Notes under the pieces: model-generated
Told to the model about the DNA's origin: nothing
Database searches by the model: none
The model's input: only the letters and a program-made list of their open reading frames with translations
Origin: Cellulosimicrobium cellulans
Lineage (GTDB): Bacteria > Actinomycetota > Actinomycetes > Actinomycetales > Cellulomonadaceae
Direction of reading: 5' to 3'
Assembly (NCBI RefSeq): GCF_024124905.1
Contig: NZ_JAMXST010000007.1
Span: 62,001 to 126,000 of the forward strand
DNA length: 64,000 nt
Position numbers and translations under genes: made by a program
In this document: positions 8,378 through 17,007 of the stretch, in pieces
Numbering within the stretch: the stretch's first letter is position 1
Layout of the letters: each line of letters starts with the position of its first letter

Positions 8378-9559
8378 ATGACCACCAGCACCCAGCACGT
8401 CGACCACCTCGTGGTCGGGGGCGGCGTCATGGGCTCGGCCGCCGCGTGGCAGCTCGCCCGGCGCGGGCGCGACGTCCTGCTGCTCGAGCGCTTCGCCCCC
8501 GGGCACGCGCACGGTGCCTCCCACGGGACGTCGCGCATCTACCGCACGACGTACGCCGAGCCCGAGTACCTCGACCTCGCGCAGGAGGCGCTCCGCCTGT
8601 GGCGCGAGGTCGAGGACGAGACCGGGACCGAGCTGCTCACGGTCACGGGCGGCGTCAGCCACGGGCGGCGCGACGGCGCGGCCGAGCGCCGCGCGGACGC
8701 GATCGGTGCGGCGTTCGCGGCCCGCGGGATCGAGCACGAGTGGCTCGACCCCGCGGCCGCGGCCGAGCGCTGGCCGGGGCTGCGGTTCGAGGGCCGGGTG
8801 CTGCACGAGGTCGCGACGGCCGGGCGGCTCCACGCCGACCGCGCCGTCGCGGCCCTCCAGGGCGCGGCCGCCGCGAGCGGCGCCGACGTCCGCCACGAGA
8901 CCGCCGTCCGGCACGTCGAGCGCGTCCCGGAGGGCGTGCGCGTCGTCACCGACGGCGGCGACGTCGTCGCGCGGGTCGTCGTCGTGACCGTCGGGGCGTG
9001 GAGCGCCGGCCTCCTCGGCGGTCCCGCCGGCGGGCTGCTGGGGCAGGAGCTCCCGCTCGTCGTGACCCAGGAGCAGCCCGCGCACTTCGCGCTCGCCCCG
9101 GGCGCGTCCCCGCAGGGGTGGCCGGCGTTCACGCACGACGTCGGTCCCGGCACCGCGTGGCCGAGCGGCGTCTACGGCCTCGCGACCCCGGGCGAGGGCG
9201 TCAAGGTCGGCTTCCACGGGGTCGGGCCCGTCGTCGACCCCGACCGGCGCTCCTACCGGCCCGAGCCGGGTCAGCTCGCCGTGCTGCGCGACTACGTCCG
9301 CACGTGGCTGCCCGGCCTCGACCCCGACGCCTACGTCCCCGTGAGCTGCACCTACACGACGACGCCGGACCACGACTTCGTGCTCGACCGGCGCGGTCCG
9401 GTCGTCGTCGGCGCCGGGTTCTCCGGCCACGGCTTCAAGTTCGCCCCGGCGGTCGGCCGCGTGCTCGCCGACCTCGCCACCCGTCCCGACGACGCGCTCG
9501 CGGCCGAGCGGTTCGCGCTCGCCCGCCTCTCCGCACTCCCCGAGAGGACCGCCTCATGA
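8378..9559 (+). CDS. Monomeric sarcosine oxidase / N-methyltryptophan oxidase-family flavoprotein
   Basis: A 393-residue FAD-dependent amine oxidase. The N-terminal Rossmann motif 'LVVGGGVMGSAAAWQLARRG' binds FAD. The motif 'CTYTTTPDHDFVLDR' matches the region of monomeric sarcosine oxidase that carries the covalently bound flavin, with Cys324 as the predicted attachment residue. 'GFSGHGFKFAPAVG' near the C-terminus is also typical. Family members oxidise secondary or primary amino groups, yielding an imine and hydrogen peroxide. In this unit it could deaminate or demethylate an S-containing amine imported by the adjacent transporter. The start lies eight bases after the SBP stop, with a ribosome site overlapping that stop; its own stop overlaps the next ATG (ATGA). 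Confidence 0.9.
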   Translation: MTTSTQHVDHLVVGGGVMGSAAAWQLARRGRDVLLLERFAPGHAHGASHGTSRIYRTTYAEPEYLDLAQEALRLWREVEDETGTELLTVTGGVSHGRRDGAAERRADAIGAAFAARGIEHEWLDPAAAAERWPGLRFEGRVLHEVATAGRLHADRAVAALQGAAAASGADVRHETAVRHVERVPEGVRVVTDGGDVVARVVVVTVGAWSAGLLGGPAGGLLGQELPLVVTQEQPAHFALAPGASPQGWPAFTHDVGPGTAWPSGVYGLATPGEGVKVGFHGVGPVVDPDRRSYRPEPGQLAVLRDYVRTWLPGLDPDAYVPVSCTYTTTPDHDFVLDRRGPVVVGAGFSGHGFKFAPAVGRVLADLATRPDDALAAERFALARLSALPERTAS

Positions 9560-10581
9560 CGTCCACACCCGTCACCGTCCCGGCCGTCGTGCGTCCGGCC
9601 CGCCGCGACCGCCGCGACGGCGGCCCGCGCGACCTGGAGAGCGACCTGACCGACGTGCCCACCGGTGCCCGGCCCGACGCCGGCGTGCCCGACGGTGCGG
9701 TGCTCGACGGCGCGCGCGCCGCGGTCGGGGCGCGCTACGGCGTCGCGCCGGACGTCGCGGACGTCGCGGCGCCCGGTGCCGTCGTCGGGCTGGCACGCCG
9801 TGCCGCAGTCGGCCGGGCGCGCGACGCGGTCCGCCCCGCGGACGTGCTCGGCACCGTGCTCGGGCACCGCAGCGTGCGTCGCTACCGCACCGATCCGCTC
9901 GCCGACCACGTCGTCCCGACGCTCGTCGCCGCCGCGCAGTCCGCACCGACGTCGTCGAACCTCCAGCTCTGGAGCGTCGTCGCCGTCACCGACGCCGCGC
10001 GCAAGGACCGGCTCGCGGCGCTCGCGGGCGACCAGGAGCACGTCCGCACCGCGCCGCTGCTGCTCGTCTGGCTCGCCGACGTCGCCCGGGCGCGCGCCCT
10101 CGGGGAGCGCGAGGGCGTCCGGCTCGAGGCGACCGACTACCTCGAGACGACGGTCGTGGCGTTCCTCGACGCCGCGCTCGCCGCGCAGAACGCGGTCGTC
10201 GCCGCCGAGTCGCTCGGGCTCGGCACCGTGTACATCGGCGCGCTGCGCAACCACCCGGCCCAGGTCGCGGCCGAGCTCGGCCTGCCCGAGGGCGTCGTCG
10301 CGGTCGTGGGGCTCGTCGTCGGGCACCCCGACCCTGCGGGCGGCGAGCGCGTCAAGCCCCGGCTGCCGCAGGCGGCGGTGCTGCACCCCGAGCGCTACCA
10401 CGGCGACCAGGCGGAGCACGTCGCGGCGTACGAGCAGCGCATCGCGCCCTTCTACCGCGAGGAGGGGCTCGACGGCGGCTGGCGCGACCGCGTCGTCGAC
10501 CGCCTGCGCGTCCCCGGCGCGCTGCGCGGGCGCGCCCACCTGCGACCCACGCTCGCTGCGCTCGGGTTCCCGTCCAAGTAG
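9556..10581 (+). CDS. Nitroreductase-family (NfsA-like) flavin oxidoreductase
   Basis: A 341-residue protein whose last 240 residues form an FMN-binding nitroreductase fold: 'LGHRSVRRYRTDPLADHVV' is the FMN phosphate-binding start, followed by 'AAQSAPTSSNLQLWSVVAV' and 'GLGTVYIGALRNHPAQVAAEL'. The first 95 residues are Pro/Ala/Asp-rich and appear poorly structured, unlike classic NfsA of about 240 aa. The family reduces nitro compounds, quinones or FMN with NADPH. Here it may serve as an additional flavin reductase for the LLM enzymes, like nitroreductases found in Bacillus ytm-type sulfur operons. Translationally coupled to the 8378 gene. The length of the N-terminal extension is an oddity worth checking. 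Confidence 0.82.
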   Translation: MTSTPVTVPAVVRPARRDRRDGGPRDLESDLTDVPTGARPDAGVPDGAVLDGARAAVGARYGVAPDVADVAAPGAVVGLARRAAVGRARDAVRPADVLGTVLGHRSVRRYRTDPLADHVVPTLVAAAQSAPTSSNLQLWSVVAVTDAARKDRLAALAGDQEHVRTAPLLLVWLADVARARALGEREGVRLEATDYLETTVVAFLDAALAAQNAVVAAESLGLGTVYIGALRNHPAQVAAELGLPEGVVAVVGLVVGHPDPAGGERVKPRLPQAAVLHPERYHGDQAEHVAAYEQRIAPFYREEGLDGGWRDRVVDRLRVPGALRGRAHLRPTLAALGFPSK

Positions 10582-10691
10582 GAGCCCCGGTCCCGTCCCG
10601 CCGCCGGGAGCAGTCGGGACCCACCGCTCCACCGGCCGCTGCGCCGCCACCGGCCGCCGCACCACGACCAGCCGCACCACCGAAGGAAGCC

Positions 10692-11945
10692 ATGTCCTCC
10701 CACCCGCACCCGACCGCCACCCCCGGCGGTCCGCGACCGGCGTCCGGCCGCGTCCCGCTGTCCGTCCTCGACCTCGCGATCGTTCCCGAGGGGGCGACGG
10801 GCCAGGACGCGGTGCGCCGCGCCGTCGGGCTCGCGCGCGACCTCGACCGGCTCGGTTACCACCGCGTCTGGTACGCCGAGCACCACCTGTCGCCCGGTGT
10901 CGGCTCCGCGTCGCCCGCCGTGCTCGCCGCGGCCGTCGCGGCCCGGACCGAGCGCATCCGCGTCGGCAGCGGCGCGGTGCTGCTGAGCACGACGAGCCCG
11001 CTCGTCGCCGCCGAGCAGTTCGGGACGATCGCCGCGCTGCACCCGGGCCGGGTCGACCTCGGGCTGGGCCGGGCCTTCACCCCGCCGAAGGACGCGACGG
11101 GTTCGCAGGGCAGCACGCAGGGCACGGACGGCCCGCTGCGCGCCGCGCGGTCCGGCGCGACCGGGCCGCGCGTCGTCGAGGGGCTCTACGTCCCCGGCGC
11201 GCCGCCGTCGAACCTCAACGACTCCGTGCTGCGCGAGCGGATCCTCGCGCAGAAGCGGATCGTCGGGGCGTCGCGCACGCCCGTCAGCTTCCGCGAGGAG
11301 CTGGACCTCGTGCTCGGCCTGCGTGCCGGGACGTACCGCGACGAGCACGGGACGCCGTACGTGAGCCCGCCCGTCGAGGGTGCCGACTGGGACCTGTGGG
11401 TCCTCGCGTCGAGCCCCGGCGAGAGCGCGCGCGTCGCGGGCGAGCTCGGGCTGCCGATCGCCGCGAACTACCACGTGGCGCCGTCGGCGACGATCGACAC
11501 CGTCGCCGCCTACCGCGCGGCGTTCCGGCCGGGCGTGCTCGACGAGCCGTACGTCGTCGTGTCCGCCGACGTGCTCGTCGCCGACACGATCGAGCGCGCC
11601 CGGGAGCTCGCGACACCGTTCGCGGACTGGGTGCTCTCCATCCGCCGCGGCGCCGACGGCGCGATCGCGTACCCCGAGCCGGGTACGTCGCCCGCGTGGG
11701 AGGACCGCCCGGAGGCTGAGCGCGCGCTCGTCGCGGACCGCGTCGACACGCGCATCGTCGGCGACCCGGAGACGGTCGTGCAGCGGCTCGAGACGCTGCG
11801 CCGCGCGACGGGTGCCGACGAGCTGCTCGTCACCACCGCGACCCACGACGCCGACGACGCCCGTCGCTCGTTCGAGCTGCTCGCCGAGCACTGGTTCGCG
11901 GGAAGCCCCGCCCCCGCCACACCCGCACTCGCCACCACCCCCTAA
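10692..11945 (+). CDS. LLM-class FMN-dependent oxidoreductase (MsnO8/YtmO-like)
   Basis: A 417-residue luciferase-superfamily enzyme of the MsnO8/YtmO type: 'LDLAIVPEGATGQDAVRRAV' at the N-terminus, 'GYHRVWYAEHHLSPGVGSASPAVLAAAVAARTERIRVGSG', and 'HPGRVDLGLGRAFTPP', the signature of this subgroup. It carries a ribosome site GAAGGAAG before the ATG. Relatives occur in Bacillus operons for S-alkyl cysteine use (CmoO/YtmO). It probably uses FMNH2; substrate unknown. The gene is followed by an intergenic palindrome (11946-12017) rather than directly by the next gene, so transcript levels may drop there. Confidence 0.88.
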   Translation: MSSHPHPTATPGGPRPASGRVPLSVLDLAIVPEGATGQDAVRRAVGLARDLDRLGYHRVWYAEHHLSPGVGSASPAVLAAAVAARTERIRVGSGAVLLSTTSPLVAAEQFGTIAALHPGRVDLGLGRAFTPPKDATGSQGSTQGTDGPLRAARSGATGPRVVEGLYVPGAPPSNLNDSVLRERILAQKRIVGASRTPVSFREELDLVLGLRAGTYRDEHGTPYVSPPVEGADWDLWVLASSPGESARVAGELGLPIAANYHVAPSATIDTVAAYRAAFRPGVLDEPYVVVSADVLVADTIERARELATPFADWVLSIRRGADGAIAYPEPGTSPAWEDRPEAERALVADRVDTRIVGDPETVVQRLETLRRATGADELLVTTATHDADDARRSFELLAEHWFAGSPAPATPALATTP

Positions 11946-12017
11946 CGCGAGATCGACCCGCGCGTCGCCAGATCGACCTCCTGAGGGTCGATCTCGGACG
12001 TGCGGGTCGATCTCGCG
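11946..12017. repeat. Nested inverted repeat, GAGATCGAC type (IR-1)
   Basis: Outer perfect 16-bp arms 11946-11961 and 12002-12017 (CGCGAGATCGACCCGC and its complement) enclose an inner 9-bp pair, AGATCGACC (11970-11978) with GGTCGATCT (11986-11994). The element lies between two co-directional genes of unit 1. It resembles the elements at 13696-13763 and 23824-23878 in design. It could be a transcript-stabilising hairpin, partial terminator or a dispersed repeat. Confidence 0.75.
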
Positions 12018-12040
12018 ACGACCCCTCGAAGGAGAAACCC

Positions 12041-12448
12041 ATGACGACCACCCCACCCCTCCAGGCCGCGACCGACGCCGCGGCCAAGGTCGCCGACGGC
12101 GCGCTGCTCATCGACGTGCGCTCCGCCGGCGGCCGCGCCGCGCACGGCGAGATCCCCGGCGCCACGCTCGCCGACCGCCACGACCTCGACGCCCTGTTCG
12201 GTCCCGCCGAGAACCCGGCGATCTCGCTCGACACGCCCGTCGTCGTCGTGTGCGGGTCGCCGAACGGCTCCGGACCCGTCGCCGAGGCGCTCGCCGAGCG
12301 CGGGTACACGAACGTCTCGCACGTCGACGGCGGCTTCCCGGCCTGGAAGGACGCCGGCCTCCCGGCGTCGGAGCCGGTCGAGGCGTCGCCCGCGACGTCT
12401 CCGGAGTCGACGGCGTCCCCGGACCCGACGGCGCCCGCCCGGTCCTGA
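12041..12448 (+). CDS. Single-domain rhodanese-like sulfurtransferase
   Basis: A 135-residue rhodanese domain: 'DGALLIDVRSAGGRAAHGEIPGA' is the first conserved segment, 'VVVVCGSPNGSGPVAEALAERGY' carries the predicted active Cys71, and 'NVSHVDGGFPAWKDAGLP' is the C-terminal signature. The active loop CGSPNGSG departs from the usual C-R-x-G-x-R-S, lacking the arginines that hold the persulfide or thiosulfate, so activity may differ. A 25-residue Pro/Ser tail follows the domain. Strong ribosome site AAGGAG. Single-domain rhodaneses carry sulfane sulfur; in this unit it may accept sulfur released by the monooxygenases. Confidence 0.88.
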   Translation: MTTTPPLQAATDAAAKVADGALLIDVRSAGGRAAHGEIPGATLADRHDLDALFGPAENPAISLDTPVVVVCGSPNGSGPVAEALAERGYTNVSHVDGGFPAWKDAGLPASEPVEASPATSPESTASPDPTAPARS

Positions 12449-12548
12449 GCGGCCGACCGGACCGCACCACGTCTGCCCGGCTCGCGCAGCACCGGCACCG
12501 CGAACCCGCACCCGCGCACCACCCACGACGACACCTACGGAGATCCTC

Positions 12549-13664
12549 ATGCCCGTCGAGTTCCTCGGCATCGCCACGACCAACGACGCGTCGGAGACCA
12601 CCGAGCGCACGACCGCCGCGTTCGACCCTGCCTACCTCGAGCGCCTCGTGCGTGCGCACGAGGACAACGGCTGGACGCGCATCCTCTTCGCCTACGGCTC
12701 CTCCGGCCCGGAGCCCGCGGCGCTCGCCGCCTACACCGCGGCTCGCCTGCAGTCGATCGAGCTGCTGCTCGCGCACCGGCCCAACGTGTCCTACCCGACG
12801 TACGCCGCCAAGACGTTCGCGACGCTCGACCAGCTCTCCGGCGGGCGGTTCTCCGTGCACTTCATCACCGGTGGCAACGACCACGAGCAGGGCCGCGAAG
12901 GCGACACGCTGACCAAGGACGAGCGGTACGCGCGCACCCACGAGTACATCCAGATCGTCAAGCAGGCCTGGTCGAGCGCCGAGCCGTTCGACCACCACGG
13001 GCCGTTCTACGACTTCGACGACTTCGTGCTCGACGCCAAGCCGTTCGAGGGCCGCACCCCGACCATCTCGTTCGGCGGGTCGTCGGACGCCGCGTTCCGC
13101 GTCGGCGCGGCCGAGGCCGACATCTACGCCGTCTGGGGCGAGCCGCTCGACCGCACGGCCGAGCAGATCGCGCGCGTGCACGCCGAGGCCGCCGCCGCGG
13201 GCCGGGCCACCCCGCCGCGCATCCACGCCGCGTTCCGGCCGATCGTCGCGCCGACCGAGGAGCTCGCCTGGGAGAAGGCGCACCGCATCCTCGACCGGAT
13301 CGAGGCGCGCAAGGCCGCCGCGGGGGGACAGCTCAGCCGTCGGCACCCGATCGACAAGCCCGAGAACGCGGGTTCCCAGCGCCTGCTCGAGATCGCCGCC
13401 CAGGGCGAGCGCTTCGACACCGCCCTGTGGACAGCGACCGCGAAGGCGACCGGCGGCGCCGGCAACTCCAACGCGCTCGTCGGCACGCCCGAGCAGGTCG
13501 CCGAGGCGCTGCTCGCGTACTACGACCTCGGCGTCCGCGTCATCTCGGCCCGCGGCTACGACCTGCTCGACGACGCGATCGACTTCGGCCGGTACGTCAT
13601 CCCGATCGTCCGCGAGGAGGTCGCGAAGCGCGACGCCGCGACCGCGGAGGCCGCCGCGGCCTGA
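12549..13664 (+). CDS. SsuD-like LLM monooxygenase
   Basis: A 371-residue luciferase-fold monooxygenase related to alkanesulfonate monooxygenase. Diagnostic stretches are 'LLLAHRPNVSYPTYAAKTF', 'GGRFSVHFITGGNDHEQGREG', 'LTKDERYARTHEYIQI', and 'ISFGGSSDAAFRVGAAEADIYAVWGEP', the last corresponding to '[16 protein letters not shown]' of SsuD. SsuD-type enzymes desulfonate alkanesulfonates to aldehyde plus sulfite with FMNH2 and oxygen. It differs enough from the likely true SsuD at 25675 to suspect another sulfonate, sulfone or sulfoxide. It follows the rhodanese gene by 100 bp and has a ribosome site CGGAG. Confidence 0.87.
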   Translation: MPVEFLGIATTNDASETTERTTAAFDPAYLERLVRAHEDNGWTRILFAYGSSGPEPAALAAYTAARLQSIELLLAHRPNVSYPTYAAKTFATLDQLSGGRFSVHFITGGNDHEQGREGDTLTKDERYARTHEYIQIVKQAWSSAEPFDHHGPFYDFDDFVLDAKPFEGRTPTISFGGSSDAAFRVGAAEADIYAVWGEPLDRTAEQIARVHAEAAAAGRATPPRIHAAFRPIVAPTEELAWEKAHRILDRIEARKAAAGGQLSRRHPIDKPENAGSQRLLEIAAQGERFDTALWTATAKATGGAGNSNALVGTPEQVAEALLAYYDLGVRVISARGYDLLDDAIDFGRYVIPIVREEVAKRDAATAEAAAA

Positions 13665-13695
13665 CGGGCCCGGGACCGAGATCGGCAGAGAAGGA

Positions 13696-13763
13696 CGAGA
13701 TCGGCAGCCCCGGCCGAGATCGGCGCGTGCAGGTGCCGACCTCGGCCGGCGCTGCCGATCTCG
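13696..13763. repeat. Nested inverted repeat, GAGATCGGC type (IR-2)
   Basis: Outer arms CGAGATCGGCAGC (13696-13708) and GCTGCCGATCTCG (13751-13763) enclose an inner 15-bp pair 13710-13724/13735-13749 with a single mismatch. A further copy of GAGATCGGCAG lies just upstream (about 13678-13689). It sits in the 151-bp gap between two LLM genes of the same orientation. Its architecture parallels IR-1 and IR-3. Confidence 0.75.
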
Positions 13764-13815
13764 CTGGCGGGCCCGCCCGGCCCGACCACGGACGACGACA
13801 GCAAGGAGCAGGACC

Positions 13816-14913
13816 GTGCGGTTCCAGGTACTCGACATCGTGTTCAACCCGCCCCACCCCGTGACCGGGGCGGCCGTCGCGCCGTCCGACCGGTTGAACC
13901 GGGTCGTCGAGACGGCGGTGCTGGCGGAGGAGCTCGGCTTCGACTCGTTCGCGGTGGGGGAGCGGCACGCGGGGGAGGTGCTGTCGTCGGCGCCGACGGT
14001 GATCCTCGGTGCGGTCGCGGCGCGGACGTCGCGCATCCTGCTGAGCACGGGCGTCACCGTGCTGTCGCTGCTCGACCCGATCCGGGTCGCCGAGGACCTC
14101 GCGACGGTGGACCAGCTCAGCCGCGGGCGGCTGGAGATCGTCATCGGCAAGGGCAACGAGGTGCTCCAGTACCCGCTGCTGGGGCTCGACATCGACAAGC
14201 AGTACGAGTACCTCCAGGAGAACTACGAGCTGCTGCGCCTGCTGCTGTCGGAGGAGGACGTGAGCTGGAGCGGGCGGCACCGCCACGCGCTGGAGCACGC
14301 GACGACGCTGCCGCGTCCGTTCGCGGGGCCGTTCCGGATCTGGCACGGGTCGGCGACGTCGCGCTTCGCGGTGGACCTCGCGGCCCGGTACGGGGACCCG
14401 ATCGTCAGCGCCAACGCGTTGCAGCCGCGCGAGAACTACCAGGTGCTCATCGACCGGTACCGCGAGCAGTACGCGGCGCACGGGCACGACCCGGCGTACG
14501 GGTTCGTCGGGTCGGGCTCGGGCGGGCTGTTCCTCGCCGACACGACGGAGGAGGCGATCGAGCAGTACCGCCCGATCTACGAGGGCCAGGTCGCGGCGGC
14601 GGCGCGTCGGGGCTACGGGCCGGACGCCGTCGGGAAGGCGCCGAGCTTCCGGACGGTCGAGGACGCCGTCGAGCGCGGTCCGGCGCTGGTGGGCTCGCCG
14701 GAGCGCGTCGCGGAGAAGATCCTCGACTATCACGCGTCCTACGGGCACGACCTCCAGTCCGTCTCGGTCAACCATCTGATCCCCGCGGCGCAGCAGGAGG
14801 ACGTGCTGCGCCGGTTCGCGGAGGAGGTCGTGCCCGTCGTGCAGGCCGAGGTGAAGACCGACCTGTGGAGCCCGGCCGACGCCCGCCGCGCGGCGGGGTT
14901 CACCGCGGCCTGA
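13816..14913 (+). CDS. LLM-class FMN-dependent monooxygenase
   Basis: A 365-residue bacterial-luciferase-like enzyme. Recognisable stretches include 'AEELGFDSFAVGERHAGEVLSSAPTVILGAVAARTSRI' and 'DQLSRGRLEIVIGKGNEVLQYPLLGLD', placing it in the luciferase-like subgroup often paired with its own small FMN reductase; here the reductases are in unit 4. GTG start with ribosome site AAGGAG six to ten bases upstream. It is the last gene of unit 1 and is followed within 30 bp by a GC hairpin terminator (14939-14967). Substrate unknown, probably an organosulfur compound given the riboswitch. Confidence 0.87.
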   Translation: MRFQVLDIVFNPPHPVTGAAVAPSDRLNRVVETAVLAEELGFDSFAVGERHAGEVLSSAPTVILGAVAARTSRILLSTGVTVLSLLDPIRVAEDLATVDQLSRGRLEIVIGKGNEVLQYPLLGLDIDKQYEYLQENYELLRLLLSEEDVSWSGRHRHALEHATTLPRPFAGPFRIWHGSATSRFAVDLAARYGDPIVSANALQPRENYQVLIDRYREQYAAHGHDPAYGFVGSGSGGLFLADTTEEAIEQYRPIYEGQVAAAARRGYGPDAVGKAPSFRTVEDAVERGPALVGSPERVAEKILDYHASYGHDLQSVSVNHLIPAAQQEDVLRRFAEEVVPVVQAEVKTDLWSPADARRAAGFTAA

Positions 14914-14938
14914 GCGATCCCGCCGGACCGGAGGGGAG

Positions 14939-14967
14939 GGGCCCGTCTCGCCCGGCGAGGCGGGCCC
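14939..14967 (+). terminator. Hairpin terminator of sulfur unit 1
   Basis: GGGCCCGTCTCG (14939-14950), loop CCCGG, CGAGGCGGGCCC (14956-14967): a 12-bp stem with one G-U pair, 26 bp after the stop of the 13816 gene. There is no U-tract, which is common for actinobacterial terminators. Confidence 0.6.
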
Positions 14968-15053
14968 TCGCCGTGCTCGTGGCAGCCCCGCCGACGGGTC
15001 ACGACGTCGCGGAGCAGGAAACAACCGTCCGCCTGGCGGGACGACCGTCTCGA

Positions 15054-15076
15054 TACTTGACTCAACCGGTCGAGAT
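15054..15076. promoter_or_regulatory. Candidate sulfur-operon operator, copy A
   Basis: TACTTGAC-N7-GTCGAGAT, 15 bp before the second riboswitch. It shares the half-sites and 7-bp spacing of the sites at 577-599 and 57958-57980, and its extended form matches the former at 18 of 21 positions. It must overlap or adjoin the unit 2 promoter, whose -35/-10 boxes I could not fix. Confidence 0.55.
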
Positions 15077-15090
15077 TGTCTTTCCTGCTC

Positions 15091-15206
15091 CCAGGTGACG
15101 AGCGTCAGCACGCAGGCCCGGCTCGCTGACCAGCAACCCTTCGACGTGACGGGGTGCTCCGGGAACGACCTGACCGCGTGGCTCCCGCCGCGCGGTAAGC
15201 ACGGCA
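15091..15206 (+). ncRNA. SAM-IV-type riboswitch (RS2) leading unit 2
   Basis: P1 strands AGGT (15093-15096) and ACCT (15168-15171) enclose CAGGCCCGGCTCGCTGAC, CAGCAACCC and GACGGGGTGCTCCGGGAACGA, the SAM-IV core with compensatory changes relative to RS1. A GC hairpin then precedes GGTAAGCACGG (about 15194-15204), equivalent to the GGCAAGCG element of the other copies. It lies about 105 nt before the start codon of the peptide-binding lipoprotein. Confidence 0.86.
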
Positions 15207-15311
15207 CCCCGGTGGGTTCCCCCGCCGCGCCGGCCCTCGGCCCGGCGCGGACGACCACCGGCGCCGGACGACCGCCGGTCCTCAGCCGGCACACGAGGAG
15301 AGCAGCACGAC

Positions 15312-16937
15312 ATGATCCCCACACCTCACCGACGCCGGTCCCTGACCGCCGCCGCGGCCGCCGCCGCGACGGGTCTCCTGCTCGCCGCGTGCGGTGGCGG
15401 CGCCGGCACCTCCGACGACGACGGGTCGCCCAGCCCGTCCGGCGAGCCGGTCGCGGGCGGCGACCTGACCTTCGCGATCACCGTCGACTCGCACTGCATC
15501 GACCCGCAGCAGGTCGGCAACAACGACGCCATCGCGGCGGCCCGCCAGACCGTCGCCTCCCTCACCGCGCAGGACCCGGAGACGGGCGAGATCCTGCCGT
15601 GGCTCGCGGAGAGCTGGGAGGTGAACGAGGACGCGTCGAGCTACACGTTCCACCTGCGCGACGACGCGACCTACGCCGACGGCACGCCGATCGACGCCGA
15701 GTCGGTCAAGACGAACTTCGACGCGATCGTCGCGCTCGGCGCGACGGCGTCGCTCGGGTCGCAGTACCTCGTCGGCTACGAGGGCACGACGGTCACGGAC
15801 CCGCAGACCCTCACGGTCGACTTCGCGGCGCCGAGCGCCCAGTTCCTCCAGGCGACCTCGACGTTCTCGCTCGGCCTCCTCGCGCCGTCGTCGGCCGACC
15901 TGAGCGTCGAGGACCGCTGCGCGGGCAAGTTCGTCGGCTCCGGCCCGTTCTCCGTCAAGTCCTACACGCAGGACCAGGAGATCGTGCTCGAGAAGGTCGC
16001 GGGCTACGCGTGGGGCTCGGAGGCCAACGACCACCAGGGCGAGGCCTACCTCGACACGGTGACGTTCAAGGTCATCCCCGAGGCGAGCGTGCGCAGCGGC
16101 AGCCTGCAGTCCGGGCAGATCGACGCCACGGCCGCGATCTCGACCGTCGACCTCCCGCAGTTCGACGGGAACGGGTTCTGGCTCGAGTACCGCGCCAACC
16201 CGGGCGTCGTGTTCAACCTCTTCCCCAACGAGTCGAGCCCGCTCGCGGGCGACGAGGCCGTGCGGACGGCGATCCTCAAGGGCATCGACCGCGAGCAGAT
16301 CGCGGACACCGTGCTCAGCGAGCAGGACGAGCCGGCCACGAGCGTGCTCTCGCACTCGACGCCGCTCTACGAGAGCGTCGCGGACGAGCTCGCCTACGAC
16401 CCCGAGGGCGCGAAGAAGATCCTCGACGACGCGGGCTGGGTCGAGGGCGCCGACGGCGTGCGGGAGAAGGACGGCCAGAAGCTCTCCACGACCGTGACGT
16501 TCTGGCAGGTGCCGGAGCCGCTCGAGCTGGTCCAGCAGCAGCTCGCGCAGATCGGCGTGGACCTCCAGCTCCAGCACGTGACCGTCGCCGAGTCGCAGGC
16601 GATCAAGGAGAGCGGCGACTTCGACTTCGACTACTACAACCTCACGCGCTCCGACCCGGACGTGCTGCGCACGATCTTCTCGGCGAATGCGCGCAACATC
16701 AACCAGCGCGACGCGGAGGAGGTCGACGACCTGCTCGACGCGTCGGCCGCGGCGACCGACCCGGCCGAGCGCCAGGAGCTCGTCACGGAGGCGTCGCGCC
16801 TGCTCGTGCAGAAGGGGCACGCGATCCCGGTTTACGAGCTCTCGACGACCATCGCGGCCGCCGACACGGTCCACGGCCTGACGTTCGAGGCGTCGTCGCG
16901 CCTCGACTTCTACGACGCCTGGGTCACCCAGGGCTGA
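15312..16937 (+). CDS. Peptide-type ABC transporter substrate-binding lipoprotein (unit 2)
   Basis: A 541-residue family 5 solute-binding protein. The signal peptide ends at lipobox 'LLAAC' (Cys near residue 26). The mature part begins 'GGDLTFAITVDSHCIDPQQVGNNDAIAAARQTV' and contains the family motif 'LAESWEVNEDASSYTFHLRDDATYADGTPIDAESV'. Start ATG with ribosome site GAGGAGA. Encoded directly downstream of SAM riboswitch RS2, so the cargo is probably a sulfur source such as Cys- or Met-containing peptides, glutathione-like compounds or an S-conjugate. A 16-bp hairpin after its stop may protect this cistron and raise its level over the permeases. Confidence 0.92.
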   Translation: MIPTPHRRRSLTAAAAAAATGLLLAACGGGAGTSDDDGSPSPSGEPVAGGDLTFAITVDSHCIDPQQVGNNDAIAAARQTVASLTAQDPETGEILPWLAESWEVNEDASSYTFHLRDDATYADGTPIDAESVKTNFDAIVALGATASLGSQYLVGYEGTTVTDPQTLTVDFAAPSAQFLQATSTFSLGLLAPSSADLSVEDRCAGKFVGSGPFSVKSYTQDQEIVLEKVAGYAWGSEANDHQGEAYLDTVTFKVIPEASVRSGSLQSGQIDATAAISTVDLPQFDGNGFWLEYRANPGVVFNLFPNESSPLAGDEAVRTAILKGIDREQIADTVLSEQDEPATSVLSHSTPLYESVADELAYDPEGAKKILDDAGWVEGADGVREKDGQKLSTTVTFWQVPEPLELVQQQLAQIGVDLQLQHVTVAESQAIKESGDFDFDYYNLTRSDPDVLRTIFSANARNINQRDAEEVDDLLDASAAATDPAERQELVTEASRLLVQKGHAIPVYELSTTIAAADTVHGLTFEASSRLDFYDAWVTQG

Positions 16938-16945
16938 CCCGCCGG

Positions 16946-16983
16946 GCCCGCCTGCCCGACGTCGCGGCGTCGGGCAGGCGGGC
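16946..16983 (+). other. Intercistronic hairpin after binding-protein gene
   Basis: A perfect 16-bp stem (16946-16961 with 16968-16983, loop TCGCGG) lies between the binding-protein and permease genes. In transport operons such hairpins stabilise the upstream message or partially terminate, giving excess binding protein. No U-tract follows. Confidence 0.7.
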
Positions 16984-17007
16984 ATCCCCCACGGAAGGAG
17001 GCCGACC

